DNA of 64,000 bases, from contig JASKMD010000001.1 in NCBI GenBank assembly GCA_030144725.1, forward strand, positions 418,533 to 482,532, read 5' to 3'. The stretch comes from Haematococcus lacustris. Lineage: Eukaryota > Chlorophyta > Chlorophyceae > Chlamydomonadales > Haematococcaceae. The translations under genes and the position numbers were made by a program. This document shows, piece by piece, positions 10,801 to 24,100 of the stretch; within the stretch, counting starts at the first letter, position 1; every line of letters begins with the position of its first letter. The notes below the pieces were generated by a model. It was not told the DNA's origin and ran no database searches. It was given only the letters and a program-made list of their open reading frames with translations.

Positions 10801-13301
10801 ATGGGTGGTCTCAGCGAACGCACCAAGGCCGGTAGGGCCAACCGTGCTCGGGGGCATGCTCTTGCGGCAGCAGCTCAGCAACAGCAAATCTTTATGTCTT
10901 CAGCTGCTGCCACAGAAGCAGAACTTGCAGAGTGCCAGAGTGTCCAAAGGCAAATGTTGCGCACGGATGGACAACAGCAGGACCAGGACCGCCACAGGCA
11001 TGCGGCCATGTTCACTCCAGTCAGCGTAGAAGAGCTTCAAGGCAGCTATTCTGGTCAAAGCTCATGGCCCAGAGAAGACGCATGGTCCCATGCCCACAGC
11101 ACAGACCAGGCCCTGCGCAGGTGACAGACTCATTGCAGATTGGCCTTCACTCCAGCACTCAAGATGTGCGGATGCCAAGACCAGTGTCACCAGCACGCAT
11201 GCAATCATTGTCACTCGTCAAGGCAGTTGTATCGTCGAGTGGGCAGGGCATTCAAGATGCTCTTGGGCTGCAAAAGACAAACTCGTGTTAGCCTGCCTTT
11301 GGGAGAACCAAGTGCAACAGGAGGCGCGACATGCATGAGCTGAGTTTCTTGACAATTGCCTAATGCTCAGTATCATGACTCTTTGTTGCAGGAGCCACAA
11401 GGAGCATATGGAGAGCTTTGTTGTGCTTCAGCTCTGGCGGCGGGAAAGCTCAAACATTGTCATGCAGGTATGTGACCACAGCCTCACTTGGGCGTGCCAT
11501 CATCATGCCTGATGATGACTAGCTACTCCTTGAACATCACACTAGGAGGCCAGCCATTAGTCTGCTGCTTGTGCACACACATAGATGCAGGTGGTGTTTG
11601 AGAAATCATGCCTCCCCAGGGCAGTGCGTTTCAGCCATGCAGCCTCAACAACAGGCACATTTGTGCAAGTCGGCCCGGACTGCTAAAAGCAAGCTCATCT
11701 TCTGCCCGGGCAAATCAAGTGTGTTGCAACGCTTCTTCAGAGTTTCCTTCCTTGGACATGCGGCTGAGCCTGGCGGTGGTGAGAAACATGCATGCATAGC
11801 TTCCCATGCAGTGACATTGCTGTCACTTCTTGGTTGTCATGCGGGCGCTGCTATCCACAGGTGTGCATGCAATGAAACAGTTGGTTGTCATGTGTGAAGA
11901 TGACGGCCATGCAAGCCGCAGCAGCAGCGCATACAGCACACTAGCCAGCTCCTTTCCGCAAGGGGAGGAGTATGCGTCCAACAGGCAGCAAGGCAGTACC
12001 AAGGCGGTGGAGGCTGCCCAGCGGGCAGGTGACAGCAGGCGCGTCTCAGCCGACGACAGCGGGCTGCCATGCACTGCATCCAACTCCAGGCATGCCTGTG
12101 GAGAGGGGTCTGACGGCAGCCAGTGCACCACAGCATCAACAGCCCGGCTTTCCCTCGCTCTGAGCCAGCCACCTGGCATGACTGGGCGATCTGCTCAGCC
12201 TGATGCACAGCCCAGCACTGCTTCCTTGCTACCTGGTGATCAAAGCAGTGTTGGCATTGGGCGGTTCAAGTTCAACCGCCGCTCCGATGCCAGCCTGAGG
12301 CGTTCACGACTGGTCATAAAGACACCCATCCCAGAGGGCATCGAGCCAGGCATCAGTTCCCCCGAGGACGTCAGCGGCCAGACTTCTGACAGTAGCAGTA
12401 ACGGTCACCAGGCCAGCCAGCTGTCCCCACCATGAGGATGAGGAAGTGGCTCCGACAGCCGCAGTCAGTCTACCCCAGCCCCCGCAACCGCTTCAGCCAC
12501 AGCAGGAAAGTGCAGGCACCCCAGCCAGCCAGGCTGTCACCTTGTCGGTGCGCGCTCACAAGCTGGGCAGTGCTGGCACCTGCCTGGCACCCACTGCAGT
12601 CACCAAAGCAGTGGCTGACGCAGCCAAACCCGCCGTCGAGCAAGAAGGGTTAGTGATAGGCCATGGCGTGCAGGAAGCCGACAGCCAGGCTCATGACTTG
12701 ACCTCCCTGGTCAGGCAGATGCTGCAGTCCCCTCCATCGGAGCAGCTGCTTCCCCAAACGCCCCTGAACACACCAGCCTCAGTCAAGCCTCTGCCCTTTG
12801 GCCCAGCCCAAGCAGGGGCAGGCTCTTCACTCAAATCCATGGCCGCGGCCAAAGCCAGCAGTTCCACCATGCAGCTCACACCTCAGCTCCCCACGCCACC
12901 AACTGCCCGCCTTGCTTTTGAGTCATGGGCCACCGGGCGTCACAGGCTTTGCCCATGGCCAGCGCCTGTCCCTCACCACACCCACCCCATCCATCAGCCC
13001 CCAGATGACCTTCACCACACCCTGCTCAGGCACAGACTCCTCTCAGTACGCCTCTGCAGCTGACACCACGCCAGAAGTCAGCCTGCAGCTGGCCTCCGTC
13101 CCCTCCGTACGCATGGCCTCCAGCACCACCACACCCTCCCTGTACACCACCTCTGGCTCTGATGCTGGCACCCCTGCCAGCCCTGCGCTGGGCACTCCTG
13201 ACTGTGCCTTGTCCAGTGTGGTGTCGAGGGTAGGGCAGGGAGCGGGGCAGGGTGACTCAGACACGCCCAATGTAAAAGTTGTACGGCGCATGCAAGAGTG
13301 A
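10801..13301 (+). CDS. Unrecognised Ser/Pro/Gln-rich protein, multi-exon, frame breaks
   Basis: Exon 10801-11120 starts MGGLSERTKAGRANRARGHA and contains FTPVSVEELQGSYSG. It joins in phase 2 to exon 11392-11467 (RSHKEHMESFVVLQLWRRES). A further exon starts at 11585 (MQVVFEKSCLPRAVRF), and a long one starts at about 11861 (MKQLVVMCEDDGHASRSSSA ... RFKFNRRSDASLRRSRLVIK, then TPIPEGIEPGISSPEDVSGQ). Coding character then continues in a second frame from about 12430 (HEDEEVAPTAAVSLPQPPQP) and a third from about 12915 (HGPPGVTGFAHGQRLSL) to the TGA at 13299-13301, with no GT-AG pair explaining either switch. These are sequencing indels, decay, or introns I cannot place. The entry phase at 11861 is also unresolved. 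No known domain is recognised. Low-complexity linkers and basic patches suggest a nuclear or regulatory protein, which is inference only. Confidence 0.45.
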
Positions 13302-14954
13302 TGCTGGCCATAAGGTACTCTGAACCCTGTAAAGGGAACAGTGGGTTGACAGCCCAACGAGCTACCCCGCTCTAAGCTCGTGGTACTTGGCATTCAGGCT
13401 AGATCAACCTGTGGGGTGCGTGGTAGACAATCCCCGCACGTTACACCCAACAACTGTGCCTGACAGTGCCCCTGCTGTGCCCAGCACCACCTCAAGCTCA
13501 ACCGCAGCTGCCTGCCAGCCGCCACACAAGCCAGCAGCAGGCGGAGAGGTAGCCAAGTCACAGGAGCCTCTGCACCCCGCAGCAAACGCTCCCTCCACCA
13601 CCGCTGAACATCTGCGTCCACCACCCCCACCACCTGGGCCCACCCACCACCACCACCAGTCAGCTTCTCACCCCCACCACCACCACCCCTTGGCGGCAAA
13701 GCCGGAGCCATGCAGGCAGTCAAGGCACAAACCACTGGAGCTGACTCGACCCAGTGCCAGCGCCCCCCTCCCCCACCCCCTCCAGGGCCCCCCCCTCCCC
13801 CTGTGTTCACCCCTTCACCTACCCAGCGGCCCAAGCCCACTCCAACAGCCAGCAGTGTGCCAAGCCGAGTCCCACCAGCACCACAGTCTCTCCTGCACCT
13901 CCTCACCCTTGCCCTGCAAGCCTGGGAGGGCCCCCACCCCCACCCCCATATCGCGCAGCCATGTCCACCACCTCCTCCTGCTAGCAGCCCACGCGGACAT
14001 ATGGCATATCGCGCAGCCATGTCCACCACCTCTCCCTGCTCACATCTTCACCTCCATCTTCACCTCCACCTCCATCTCCACCTCCATCTTCACCTACACC
14101 TCCATGTTCACCTCCACCTCCTTCTTCACCTCCATCTCCACTTGCATTTTCACCTCCACCTCCATGTTCACCTCCACCTCCTTCTTCACCTACACCTGCA
14201 TCTCCATCTCCACCCTTACCCTCATCTTCGACCTGGACCCTCGTTGTCACCCTACCTCCTCCAGCCCCTCCTTCAAGCTCAGCCTTGGTCCCTCCCCCTC
14301 CTACCTCCCTTAGCCCCTCACCCACCTGGACCCCTCGTTGGTCACCCTACCTCCTCCAGCCCCTCCTTCAAGCTCAGCCTTTGACCCTCCTGCTTCCCTT
14401 AGCCCGTGTCATAGTATTTACCTCTTCTCGATAAGCTCCTTTTCCTTTGGTTCCCGAGTTCTCTTCTCCTAGTTGGTTCCCTCTTTTGCTTTACGTTCAG
14501 TTCAACTCTTCGGCTTTCTACCTGAAGGTTGGCTTGTATCCATCCAAGCCCTGCCGCCTCAGTGTAACAACTACTACTACCCCCACCAGAGCCACCTCCA
14601 CCTCCCCCTGCCCTGGGCCAGGTGGGTGTCACTGGCGCCTCCCTTGCCCACACAGCCAGGGCCTCACCCTCTGAGTCCCTCTACGCACAGCTGAGTGGGA
14701 AAGCCGCTACGGTGGGGAGGAGCCCACCTCCACCCCCATCGCCTCCTCTCCCGCCAAAGGTGAAGGGAACTCATCTCCCCTCGCCACCTTCTGCCAGTGG
14801 TGCTGCACAGCCACGTCGCATGCTGCCATCGCCAAAAGCAGGATTTGGCGCGTCGTCCCCCTCAGCCCAGCCACATGGAGCAGCCTCGCCCCCTCCTCCT
14901 CCCCCACCCCCTCCCCCACCCCCTCCGCCTTTTTCCAGCAGGCCTGATCGTTAA
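13302..14954. other. Pro/His/Thr low-complexity region with tandem repeats
   Basis: All plus frames stay open because the DNA is CCA/CCT/CAC repeat. Positions 14041-14217 are a TTCACCTCCACCTCCAT tandem array, and 14255-14404 holds two copies of a CCCTACCTCCTCCAGCCCCT unit. Poly-Pro stretches at 13765-13800 and 14890-14935 resemble formin FH1 or Hyp-rich linkers, but no adjoining domain supports a gene. Confidence 0.45.
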
Positions 14955-15066
14955 AATGCTGTGCTTTCCTTTCCAACAGCTGTGTCGTTGAGTAAGGAAC
15001 GTAGTTACTGAGCCAAAATCTAGATAGTCACAGTAGTCAGGGGGTCCCTTTTTCTGTGTTACTTGC
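14955..15066 (+). repeat. Direct repeat, copy A (copy B 15214-15351)
   Basis: CTTTCCTTTCCAACAGCTGT to GGTCCCTTTTTCTGTGTTAC recurs at 15219-15348 with about 10 substitutions and a 27-base insertion in copy B. Confidence 0.8.
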
Positions 15067-15213
15067 GGGTGGGAGGGGGTGGGGCTGGGGCTGGGAGGGC
15101 CGCTTGCCTAGCTTGCATGGCATATCTCATGTCACGCATTTCGCACGGTCACACTCATGGCTGTGACAAAAGATAGGTTACGCCAATGTATGTTCCCACA
15201 AGCTTTCTTAATG

Positions 15214-15351
15214 AAATGACGTGCTTTCTTCTCCAACAGCTGTGTTGTTGAGTTAGGAACATAGTTACAGAGCCACAATCTCGATATTCAGTGTGGTCAG
15301 CTCACAACGAGCCGGTTTGTGCAAGGGGGTCCCTTTTTCTGTGTTACTTGC
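15214..15351 (+). repeat. Direct repeat, copy B
   Basis: Second copy of 14955-15066, ending at the same GGTCCCTTTTTCTGTGTTAC block. The intervening 150 bases are unrelated. Confidence 0.8.
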
Positions 15352-15634
15352 TAGAGAGAAGCGCACATCCTCCTCGTTTGTTGCAATGTCGCTTAGTTGC
15401 TTGCCCGCCGATGATCCTCCGACACCGCCTGCACCAATGAAAGGCTCGCGAAGCGAGCGAGGCGGGCTAAAATGTGATTGTACTTCCTGCTCAATAGCCG
15501 GCGCAGTCCAATCATTGATGCCGCTACATACCAATAGAACAACCGATAGTGAGCAGTTGAGGCGTGTCCGCGATCGCATGTGCCGATGTGCCGTGTTAAC
15601 GCGACGCATGCCAGGAGACGCGCATTGATTCGCA

Positions 15635-15762
15635 GCTGCCAATGTGACAAACACCGTCACAAACGGTGTAGTATTGAGCGAGTATTTGCATGAAGATTAC
15701 CGACCCCACGTCATTAACCCCACGTTGCGACATCATTAACCACAGTCCTGCAGGTGATGTCA
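15635..15762 (+). repeat. Dispersed repeat copy 2
   Basis: Homologous to 1620-1720 at its left part. Its right part (CCCCACGTTGCGACATCATT, then AACCACAGTCCTGCAGGTGA) is the reverse complement of 41787-41845, nearly identical. Confidence 0.7.
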
Positions 15763-17476
15763 GACGATGGGTTTTGTGCGGCCGCTGTCACTCCATACCT
15801 GCAGCCTTGGCATCCCCAGGAGGTGACTTACAAGAGAGGGGGAGGGAAGGAGGCCCGGCGAAGCCCCAGTGACTGCTGTCGGCCCGGGTACTGCGGCTCC
15901 TGCATCGGCAACAGCGGAGGATGCAGGGGTACACGGAGCAGCGGCGGCAGGCAAAAACAGCGGTGGAGCGGAGCCGGCGGACGGAGCTCGGGGTGCACGC
16001 CCTTGGGCACCGCCCTTCTAGTTCATGTCGACCTGCTGTACTGCAGCGGATCCTGAACTCATCAGCGGCATGAAGACACCTGGTCTCTTCCCGGGAAGGG
16101 GGGAATGACCCCTTTTCGCCCGGCTCACTGCGAAACTGCGGCGCAGCCTTGGCCCTAATCGCACTTCCCTAATTCCCCTCCAGCAGTTTAGCGAACCCAA
16201 AGAGTTGCTAGCGCTGCCGCGCGCAGCTTTCCCTGCCCGCTGGTGGCTAAGTAGCTCCCCTGAAATAAGCACGCACACCTGTCGGCCGTGTGGGCGGCGT
16301 TGAATGCTCACCTGGGAGGAGCAGCACAGCGTAGAGGTGAGGAGGTCGCTGTCAGTTTTGAAGGGCCCTTGGGCGCTTCCTGCGCTGGGGACCCCATCCC
16401 CTTGGATAGTGTTCGCCTGCAAGATGTCGCGCCACTGCTACAGGGCGATAGTTTCCGCAAGCAGGGTGGCACTTGTTGGCGCGTCGAAGTGGAGGTGGAT
16501 TTGCAGGGGCTGTTGGATCGGGTCCGGTGCAATGTGTAGAAACGCTGTGCCTTACTCGCCAGCCACAGGGCTGGGCCCAGTATTGTCTTGGCGCTTGAGT
16601 TGCGACAGCTGTCCCCAGCCCCTGTCCGGTTGTCGAGTGAAGCCCAGCCCAGTGTCATTGTCGCGGCCTAATGCGACCCTTCGCACAAGAACTCTCCTGC
16701 AGGCACCTCTCGGCACCTCTCGCCCATCACAAACTCCTTTGCTACCCAAACCTTTGGGGCTGAGCGAGTTGGTCAGACTCCAGCATGTTATGCAAGGTTG
16801 GGTAGCTGGGCTCTTGCAGGGTAGGCAAGGTGGTGGAAGGTCATGCAGCATTGCAAAATCCAGCTGCGCACTCAAGGCAGGGGTTAGGGATGGGGGCCGA
16901 TGGGACTCCTTGGCTTCTAGAGAGGGTGGTGGGAGCAGGCCACGGCCCCTCCAGGCGGAAGCTCCTCTCCTCAAGCACGCTGGGATTCTAGTTCTTCTTC
17001 TTCTTCTTCTTCTTCTTCTTTTCTGCTGCTTCTTCCTATTGTAGATGGGAAGCTGGGCCAGCCCATCTGTGTGGCGCTTTACAAGGCCTCGACCAGGGCT
17101 GCGATCTGGCCCCTGGCCCCTGGCCCAATCCTGGCCAGCACCTGGCACATGATCTTGGCCAGCACTTGGCAAACACCTGGCGTTGTTGCTTTACACCGCT
17201 CATCCGTCAGCCACCAGCCGCCAGCCCTGACCCCTGACCCCTGACCCCTGACCCCTGACCGCTGACCCCTGACCCCTGACCCCACCCCCCCCTGATATGT
17301 TGTGTTGCATGACGCTGCCTGTGCTGCGTCGTGACCCTGTTCGTTGCCTGCAGCCTGGCAGCGTGAGCATGCAGCCTGGAGCATGAGCGGAGGCGCGGCC
17401 ACCCAGTAGTCAGCACCTTGAGCTGGACTGCTGTCTCCAAGCTTGGCACTGCAGCGGGCAGCAGCAGCACCACCAC

Positions 17477-17516
<40 letters not shown>

Positions 17517-17976
17517 TGCGCACTCTTGCCCACCTCCACCCAAACCAGCCTGAAGTCTCCCATCTCTCACTCTTTTGATCGCTTTGTCACCCATTCAGCA
17601 ATCTTAACCTCCATTAGCCCAACCACCAAACCGCTCCAACCCCCTGGCTTCAGTCTGGCACCAGCCGCCAGGGACACCCCCTGCTGCAACCCCCCTCTCC
17701 TTCCCCCCTGCTGACAGCCCCTCTCCGGGGGGCCCCCCCACCCAGTCAGCCATGAGAGCCTCCATGTCACATACCTCACCATGCAGCCGCATGGCGGCAT
17801 GGGGGCCCCATGCAGCGGAGGCTACCATGCAGCCTAGCCAGATGACCTGCAGCGGGGCAGGTCAGAGCGACCCCAGCAACCAGCCCAACGGAGGTGATGC
17901 GCATGATGCAGCAATGGAGGCAGCGACGTGTGAGGCAGCAGCGGAGGCAAGGGCAGCTGATGCAGGAGCAGCAGGG

Positions 17977-18009
<33 letters not shown>

Positions 18010-18190
18010 GCAGCGGGGGGCGCCTCCATGACCCTGATACGAGCAGATAACTGCCAAGAACCCATCAAAACCACCCCTGCCGCTGCCCAGCCAGCTCCTG
18101 CCCTGCCCTCAAACCCCAACCACCCAACCACCCCAACCCCTAACCAACTCAGCCCTACCCCCAAACCGACCCCCCCACCACCTTCTCAAC
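15763..18190. other. Mostly unassigned; simple repeats
   Basis: Contains a TTC run at 16990-17020, a (TGACCCC)n tract at 17227-17283, and CAG runs at 17476-17516 and 17975-18015. The last sits in an Ala-rich open frame (17752-18219) that may lie upstream of the Tudor-domain gene but is in another frame. One better ORF is listed separately at 16288. Confidence 0.4.
16288..16539 (+). CDS. Exon-like ORF, unrecognised
   Basis: A short frame of mixed, non-repetitive composition reads GEEVAVSFEGPLGASCAGDP then IPLDSVRLQDVAPLLQGDSF and RKQGGTCWRVEVEVDLQGLL before a TAG at 16537-16539. Codon use and residue mix look coding, unlike the surrounding ORFs. The GTG at 16288 is probably not the start. A further exon-like piece at about 16702-16795 (PLGTSRPSQTPLLPKPLGLS) follows a CTGCAG acceptor. 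No family recognised. Confidence 0.3.
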   Translation: MWAALNAHLGGAAQRRGEEVAVSFEGPLGASCAGDPIPLDSVRLQDVAPLLQGDSFRKQGGTCWRVEVEVDLQGLLDRVRCNV

Positions 18191-21100
18191 ATGAGCCCGG
18201 TGCAGCCCGCATGCAATGAGGGGTTGGCGGAGCCAGTCAGCCAGCCAGCCCCTGAGGAGGGGGGCAGTGAAGGGGGGGGGGAGCAGCAGGGGGGTAGCCA
18301 GGGGGGGGGGGGCAGGGTGACCCCTGCCCTGGTCAACGCCTTGCTAGGCCGCCGCAAGCGCGGGGCACTGCAACGGGGCACACCCATTCCCAAAGGTGTG
18401 GATTATAAATCAATATCAAAGCATCAATGTGTAGTGTTGCATGCACGAGAGTGAGAAGTGTTATGTCAATGTGGCACTGGCAAAGGAATATGATGGGCAC
18501 GAGAAGAGTGATAAGGGCTTAGCAGTATGTGCATTGAGTGCTAGGTTGGAAATGCAATGTGTATTTGGGAACCCAATTCATTTGCTTTAATCTGCAATGC
18601 CATCCATGACACAAAAATATGTTTTTTATTTCAAACGAGGGTTACCTCAAGTCGCAGATTCTGTGATCCATGTGTGGCCTTCATGCTGCCATGTGTGACC
18701 TCCATGCTGCCATGTGTGACCTCCATGCTGCCATGTGTGACTTCCATGCTGCCATGTGTGACCTGCATGTCCTTGGTGTGATCAGGTTTGGAGGGTCAGG
18801 CCATGGTGGGGCACCGCGTGTCAGTCTTCTGGCCGCTGGATAGGGCCCGCTACCGGGGCCTGGTGAAGGAGTACCGGCCTGGCCAGGTGGGGGGGGGGAG
18901 GGGGAGGGGGAGGGGGAGGGGGAGGGGCGGGGGCGGTGGGTGGCCGGGGGAGGGGGAGGGGGAGGGCCTGTTTGCTCTCCGGTGCAAGAACAACTATGGT
19001 GTGACTAAGAGCAATTGGTGTGCTGTGGTGTGATGCGGTGTGATGTCATGTGTCAGGACAAGCCATACCTGGTGGTGTATGATGATGGTGATACGGAGGC
19101 GGTGGCATTGTGGGAGGAGGAGTGGAGGCTGGCCAGCGATGATGAGGCCCACGTGCCTGCAGTGGTGGGTCCCTACTCTGACACCCTTCTGCATGATGCC
19201 CGACCCCGACCCCAGGTCCCCCTGCCCCTGCCCCTGCCCCTGCCCCTGGCCCTGGCCCCCTCGCCCCGCCCATGACACCGCACCTCCTCCTTACCCTATC
19301 CCATCCCGGCCCTTCACCTTGTTCCCAGGTGGCCTATGAAGCCCAACGTGTCGCTGCTGCTGCTGCGGGCACCCCCCCCTCCCCCAGCAGCCCCCCCCCC
19401 AAGCGCAAGGCTGACAGCTTCCGTGGCAGGGCCCGGGGCCGGGGTCGGGGCCAAGGCCGGGGCAGGCAGTCTGTGAGGCGCAGCTGCAGCAGCAGCACCC
19501 CAGGGGGGGAGGGAGGCGAGGGTCAGGGGGCGGAGGGAGTCTGCAGTGAGGGGGGGAGGGGGAGGGGGAGGGGAGCAAAGGAGGAGATGGGGGGGTCAGG
19601 GGAGGGGGAGGGCTGGGTGTGTGGCAGCCCTTCAGCTCAGCTTTGGGGAGGGGGGAGGGGTCTGGGTGGGGGGTCGAGGGGGGAGGGGGGGCTTGAGGGT
19701 GGTGCAGGGGTGGTGGGAGGCCTGGAAAAGAGTGACCCTAGGGGTGATCTAGGTGGAGGTGTAAGGGGGCAGGGTGAAGGCAGGCAGGGTGGTCAGGGTG
19801 GGGTGGGGTGCGGAGGGGGTGGGGTGGGTGGGTCAGCTGAGGGGGGGGGGCCGGCCCCGGCTGGGGTTGAGGCAGGGGCAGAGGCGGGTAGTGGTGGAGG
19901 TGGCGCAGCCCTTGGCGCCGCGCTCGGCCGCCCCAGCTGCTGCAGCCCTGGCCCCGCTGCCTGCCAGGCACCCTGTGGGGCGGCAGCTCTGCCGACGGCC
20001 GATACCGGGGGGGAGGTCAGGTCCAGGGGGGTGCCCCCGGGGGTGGGGGCGGGAACTGAAACGGGGAGGGGAACGGGAGCCAGGGTGGGGGCGGATGTGC
20101 TGGGAGTGGTGTCGCGTGCTATTGAGGGGGATGCAGCTTGGACAAGAGCGGGGTCAGGGGCAGGCGCAGGGTCAGGTGTTGGGGGAGGCTGCGGCCCTGT
20201 GTTGGGGCGGAGGCTGAGTGGGGGCCTGGGGTCAGGGGGTCAGGGGTCCTGGTCTAGCTGTAAGAGGCGCCGCCTAGCCCAGCCAGCAGTAGATCCTACG
20301 GCAGCCAGCCCCGCCCCCTCCCCCGCCACCTTCCCCGCCAACACCCCCCCTGCCAGCCCCTCAACCAGCCCCTTCGCCGTCGCCTTTGCCGGGATGGAGA
20401 GCTTGGCTACCACGGCAGTGGTGCCGGTGGCTGCTGCGGGGCAGGGGCAGGGGCAGGGGCAGGGGCACGGGCAGGGGCAGGGGCAGGGGCAGGGGCAGGG
20501 GCAGGGGCAGGGGGCAGGGGCCGCCCTCCCCTCTGCCTCTTGTTCCTCTCCCCCCCCCTTGACAGCCCGGCAGCAGCTGGGCAGTGGGCACACAGAAGGG
20601 ACGACATGGCCAGCCACGGGGGGGGCTGGGGTAGCTGCAGCAACAGCAGCGGCAGCAGCAGCAGCAGGCCCCCCCCACCCTCCCCCTCCCCCTCCCCCTC
20701 CCCTCTTCTTGTGATGCAAATGAGTGCTCCCACACCTGATGCTGCTCCGCAACCATTAGGACCAGGCGCAGGGGCAGCAGCAGCAGCAGCAGCAGCAGCC
20801 AATACTCACGCACCAACAGCAGAGGCAGCAGCAGCAGCAGCAGCAGCAGGGCCAGCAGCCGCAGCAGCATCCGCCGCAGGCCAGCAGTGACAGCTGGTTT
20901 GTGGGGGGTGGCTGCCCAGGATGCAGCTGTGCTCCCCTTGGCTGTGGCGCCCCCAGCCCCAGCCTGCCCCCTGCCTCAGCCTCAGCCTCAACCTCAGCCT
21001 ACGCTTGCTGTCATCAGGCCAGCAGCCCCCCCAGCTCCGTGGCTGGGGGGCCAAGGGGGGGAGCAGGGGGGGGGGGAGGCTGATGCGGGGGAGGACAGAG

Positions 21101-24100
21101 GGGCCCAAGGGGGGGGCCAAGGGGGGGCGGGTCAAGGGCAGGGGGGCGGGGCAGGGTGTCAAGGGGGGGCTGGGGGGGCCACTGGGTCTAAGGCCGGGGA
21201 CGCCTGCCCCTGAAGGCGTGCTGGTGAGCTGGGGCGGGGGGGCGGAGGGGGGAGGGCGGAAGGGGCGGAGAGGGTCAGGGGGGGGTCAGCAGGGAAATTG
21301 GGGAGGCCTTGACCAGGCTTGCCCACAAACTTTGCCCCTACCCCTGCCCCTGCCCCTGCCCCTGCCCCTGCTGATGATCATGAAATGGCAGCGTGTTGTT
21401 TGCCTCAGCGCAGCCTGCATTGTCCGCTGGCCCAGGTGACCTGCAACGGCCTGGTGGGGGTGCTGTTGGTGAGAGATGGCCGCATCGCCTGCTTCTGCTC
21501 CTCCTGCTGCTGCCCCCGCCTGGTCACCCCCCTACCCCCCCAGCCCCCCTCCCTCCAGTCGCGCCGCTCCACCCCCCTCATCGCCCCCCCCCTCCCCTCC
21601 TGCCCCTCTCCCCCCAACCCAGCAGCCGCCCCCCCACCCCTACTCCCAGAGCAGCAGGCGGCAGGGGGGGAGGGCAGGCAGGCAGGCGGGGCCCCCCTCA
21701 GCCTGCCGCCCCCCCTCCGCCCCCCCCCTGCCTCGCATTCGAACCTCACTCCAGCTCTTCAATGACATGCGCCCCGCCTCCCACTCCAGCACACCCACCC
21801 TCTCACCGGGCACCACCCTGCCTACTGCCTCGGCCTGGGATCAGATCTGGGTACCTGGCAGGTCGGCTGGGTCAGGGGGGTCAGGGGGGTCAGGGGGGTC
21901 AGGGGGGTCAGGGGGGCGCCCAGGCCATGCCCTGCCGGCAGCCCCTGCCCCTGCCCCTGCCCCTGCCCCTGCCCCTGTCCCCTCCCCGGACCCTGTCTCC
22001 AGCAGTGAGCCGTTACGGGGCGCCCTGCCCTTCCCCTCCCTGCTACACCCCAGTACAGGGGCCAGCTGGGGCACCCCTCCCGGGGCTGGTCGAGGGGGAG
22101 CCGGGGGCGCGAGAGGGGGGGCGGCAGAGGGTGGCGGGGAGGGGCAGCAGCAGCAGCTAGGCTGGAGTGGGGGGTCGGAGTCGGCCACACCAAGGTCAGG
22201 TGCCGGGACCACTGGACCTGGACCTGGACCTGGACCTGCTGCTGCTGCTGCTGCTGTCCCCCCACCTGGGCATCCCGTCTCAGCAGCGGGGTGGTGGGCA
22301 GGGCATGCAAAGCAGCAGCAGCAGCAACAGCAGGGGGGGCGGGGGGGGCCTGGGGGCTGGGGCTGGCCTGGCCTAGCTCGGAGCAGCAGCCTTCCCTTTC
22401 CCCCAGGAGGGAGCCAGACAGGATGGGGGGCGGGGGGTTCCCTGGGGGCAGGTCCAGGGGGTGGGTCAGGGTCAGGGTCAGGGTCTTGGGGGCTGTTGCG
22501 GAAAGGGAGCAAGTCCATGAAGGAGAACAGGGCTCAGGCCTTGCAGGCAGCACTGCAGGCGGGCGAGCTTTGGAGGGCATGGTCACCCCCTTCCTTTGAG
22601 CGGCATGCTGGTGGGTCTTCCTCCCCCTACCTCCTACCCCCCTCCCCCCTCACCCCTCACCCCTCACCCCTCACCCCTCACCCCTCACCCCCTCACCCCT
22701 CACCCCTCACCCCTCACCCCTCACCCCTCACCCCTCACCCCTCACCCCTCACCCCTCACCCCTCACCCCTCACCCCTCACCCCTCACCCCTCACCCCTCA
22801 CCCCTCACCCCTCACCCCTCACCCCTCACCCCTCACCCCTCACCCCTCACCCCTCACCCCTCACCCCTCACCCCTCACCCCTCACCCCTCACCGCCTCCC
22901 TGCCCCCTGCCCCCTGCAGGCCGACCAGACAGCCATGGCAAGTGGCGAGCCACCATCAGGCTGGTCATGCCGCCCGGCTGCCCAGTGGGGCCGGGCCTCA
23001 GCATCAGCCTGGGCCGCTGCCTCACCGACTGGGGCCTGCTGCCGGCCATTGCCCCAGACAAGACAAAGTGAGCAGCAGGGGGGGGCAGGGGGGGTGGGGG
23101 GTGGAGGGGGACAGGGTAGGGGTCCAGGGGGGGCTGAAGGTCAGGGGAGGTGAGGGGGTGGGGGGTGGAGGCAGGTATGGAACAGGGAATGTTTCGATGC
23201 TGAGTTTTTTGCTTGTTGTTTGCTTGTTGGTTGTTGGCGTGATGGTTGGTTGGTCAGTCAGTCACGGCGGAGGGAGGGGTGATCAGAAGCGCAGGAGCAG
23301 TTGAGTTGAGAGGCAGGGGCAGGCCTTCAGGCGTAGGGCAGGGCTGGGCAGGGCAGGTGCTGGGCAGGGCAGGGCAAGGCAGGGCAGGTGTGTGGAAGCT
23401 ATCCCCTTCCCCAAGATTTGACAGACTGGGCACCATGCCCCCACCCCCCTCCCCAGCTGCTGACCCCCCACCCCACTCCCACCTCCTGCTGCTGACCCCC
23501 ACCCACCCCACTCCCCTGCTGCTGCCTCCACGTTCAGGAGCGCCCCCCTCCCCTCCAGTGAGGTGTTGCCTGCACAGGCAGCTGCTCACCAGCTTCTCCA
23601 GGCCCTGGCTGCCGTCCCTGACCTGGCCTGCCTGGCCACCCGCTGCCCCCCCCACCCCCCTGGCAAGCCCTAGCCCACGGAGCAAGCCCCTCACACCTCT
23701 CACTCCAGGGCCACACTTTGGGTCACACCCGGGGCAGGAGGCAACCCAGGGCCTGCTCCCCCACACCCCGACCGCCCCAGGCCCTTTCAAAGCTGCCGAC
23801 CCTCGTCTGCTGACGGGCATGCCCCCCACCCCCCCCACCCCCCCCACCCCACTGCCTGCCCCAACCTCTGCCCCAGGCTTCAGCACTGCCGCTGCCTCGC
23901 CGCATGCCCGTCGTCCATTAAACCAGCATGGTTGCATGGGGGTGCATGGAGCTGGTTTGGGGTCTGGAGGGGCCTTGGGTCCCGACAGCAGCAGCCTTGC
24001 CCTAGCCCCACATCCTGGTGCTGCATGCATGCGCGCAAGCATGCATGTAAGCATGCATGCAAGCATAGTGCCAGCACAGCCTTCACCCATGCCCCAAGCT

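Noticed and set aside
19546..22586. Many Gly/Ala/Pro-rich ORFs on both strands
   Set aside because: Low-complexity shadows of the Tudor/HSP20-like gene region. Only frames consistent with flanking exon phases were kept.
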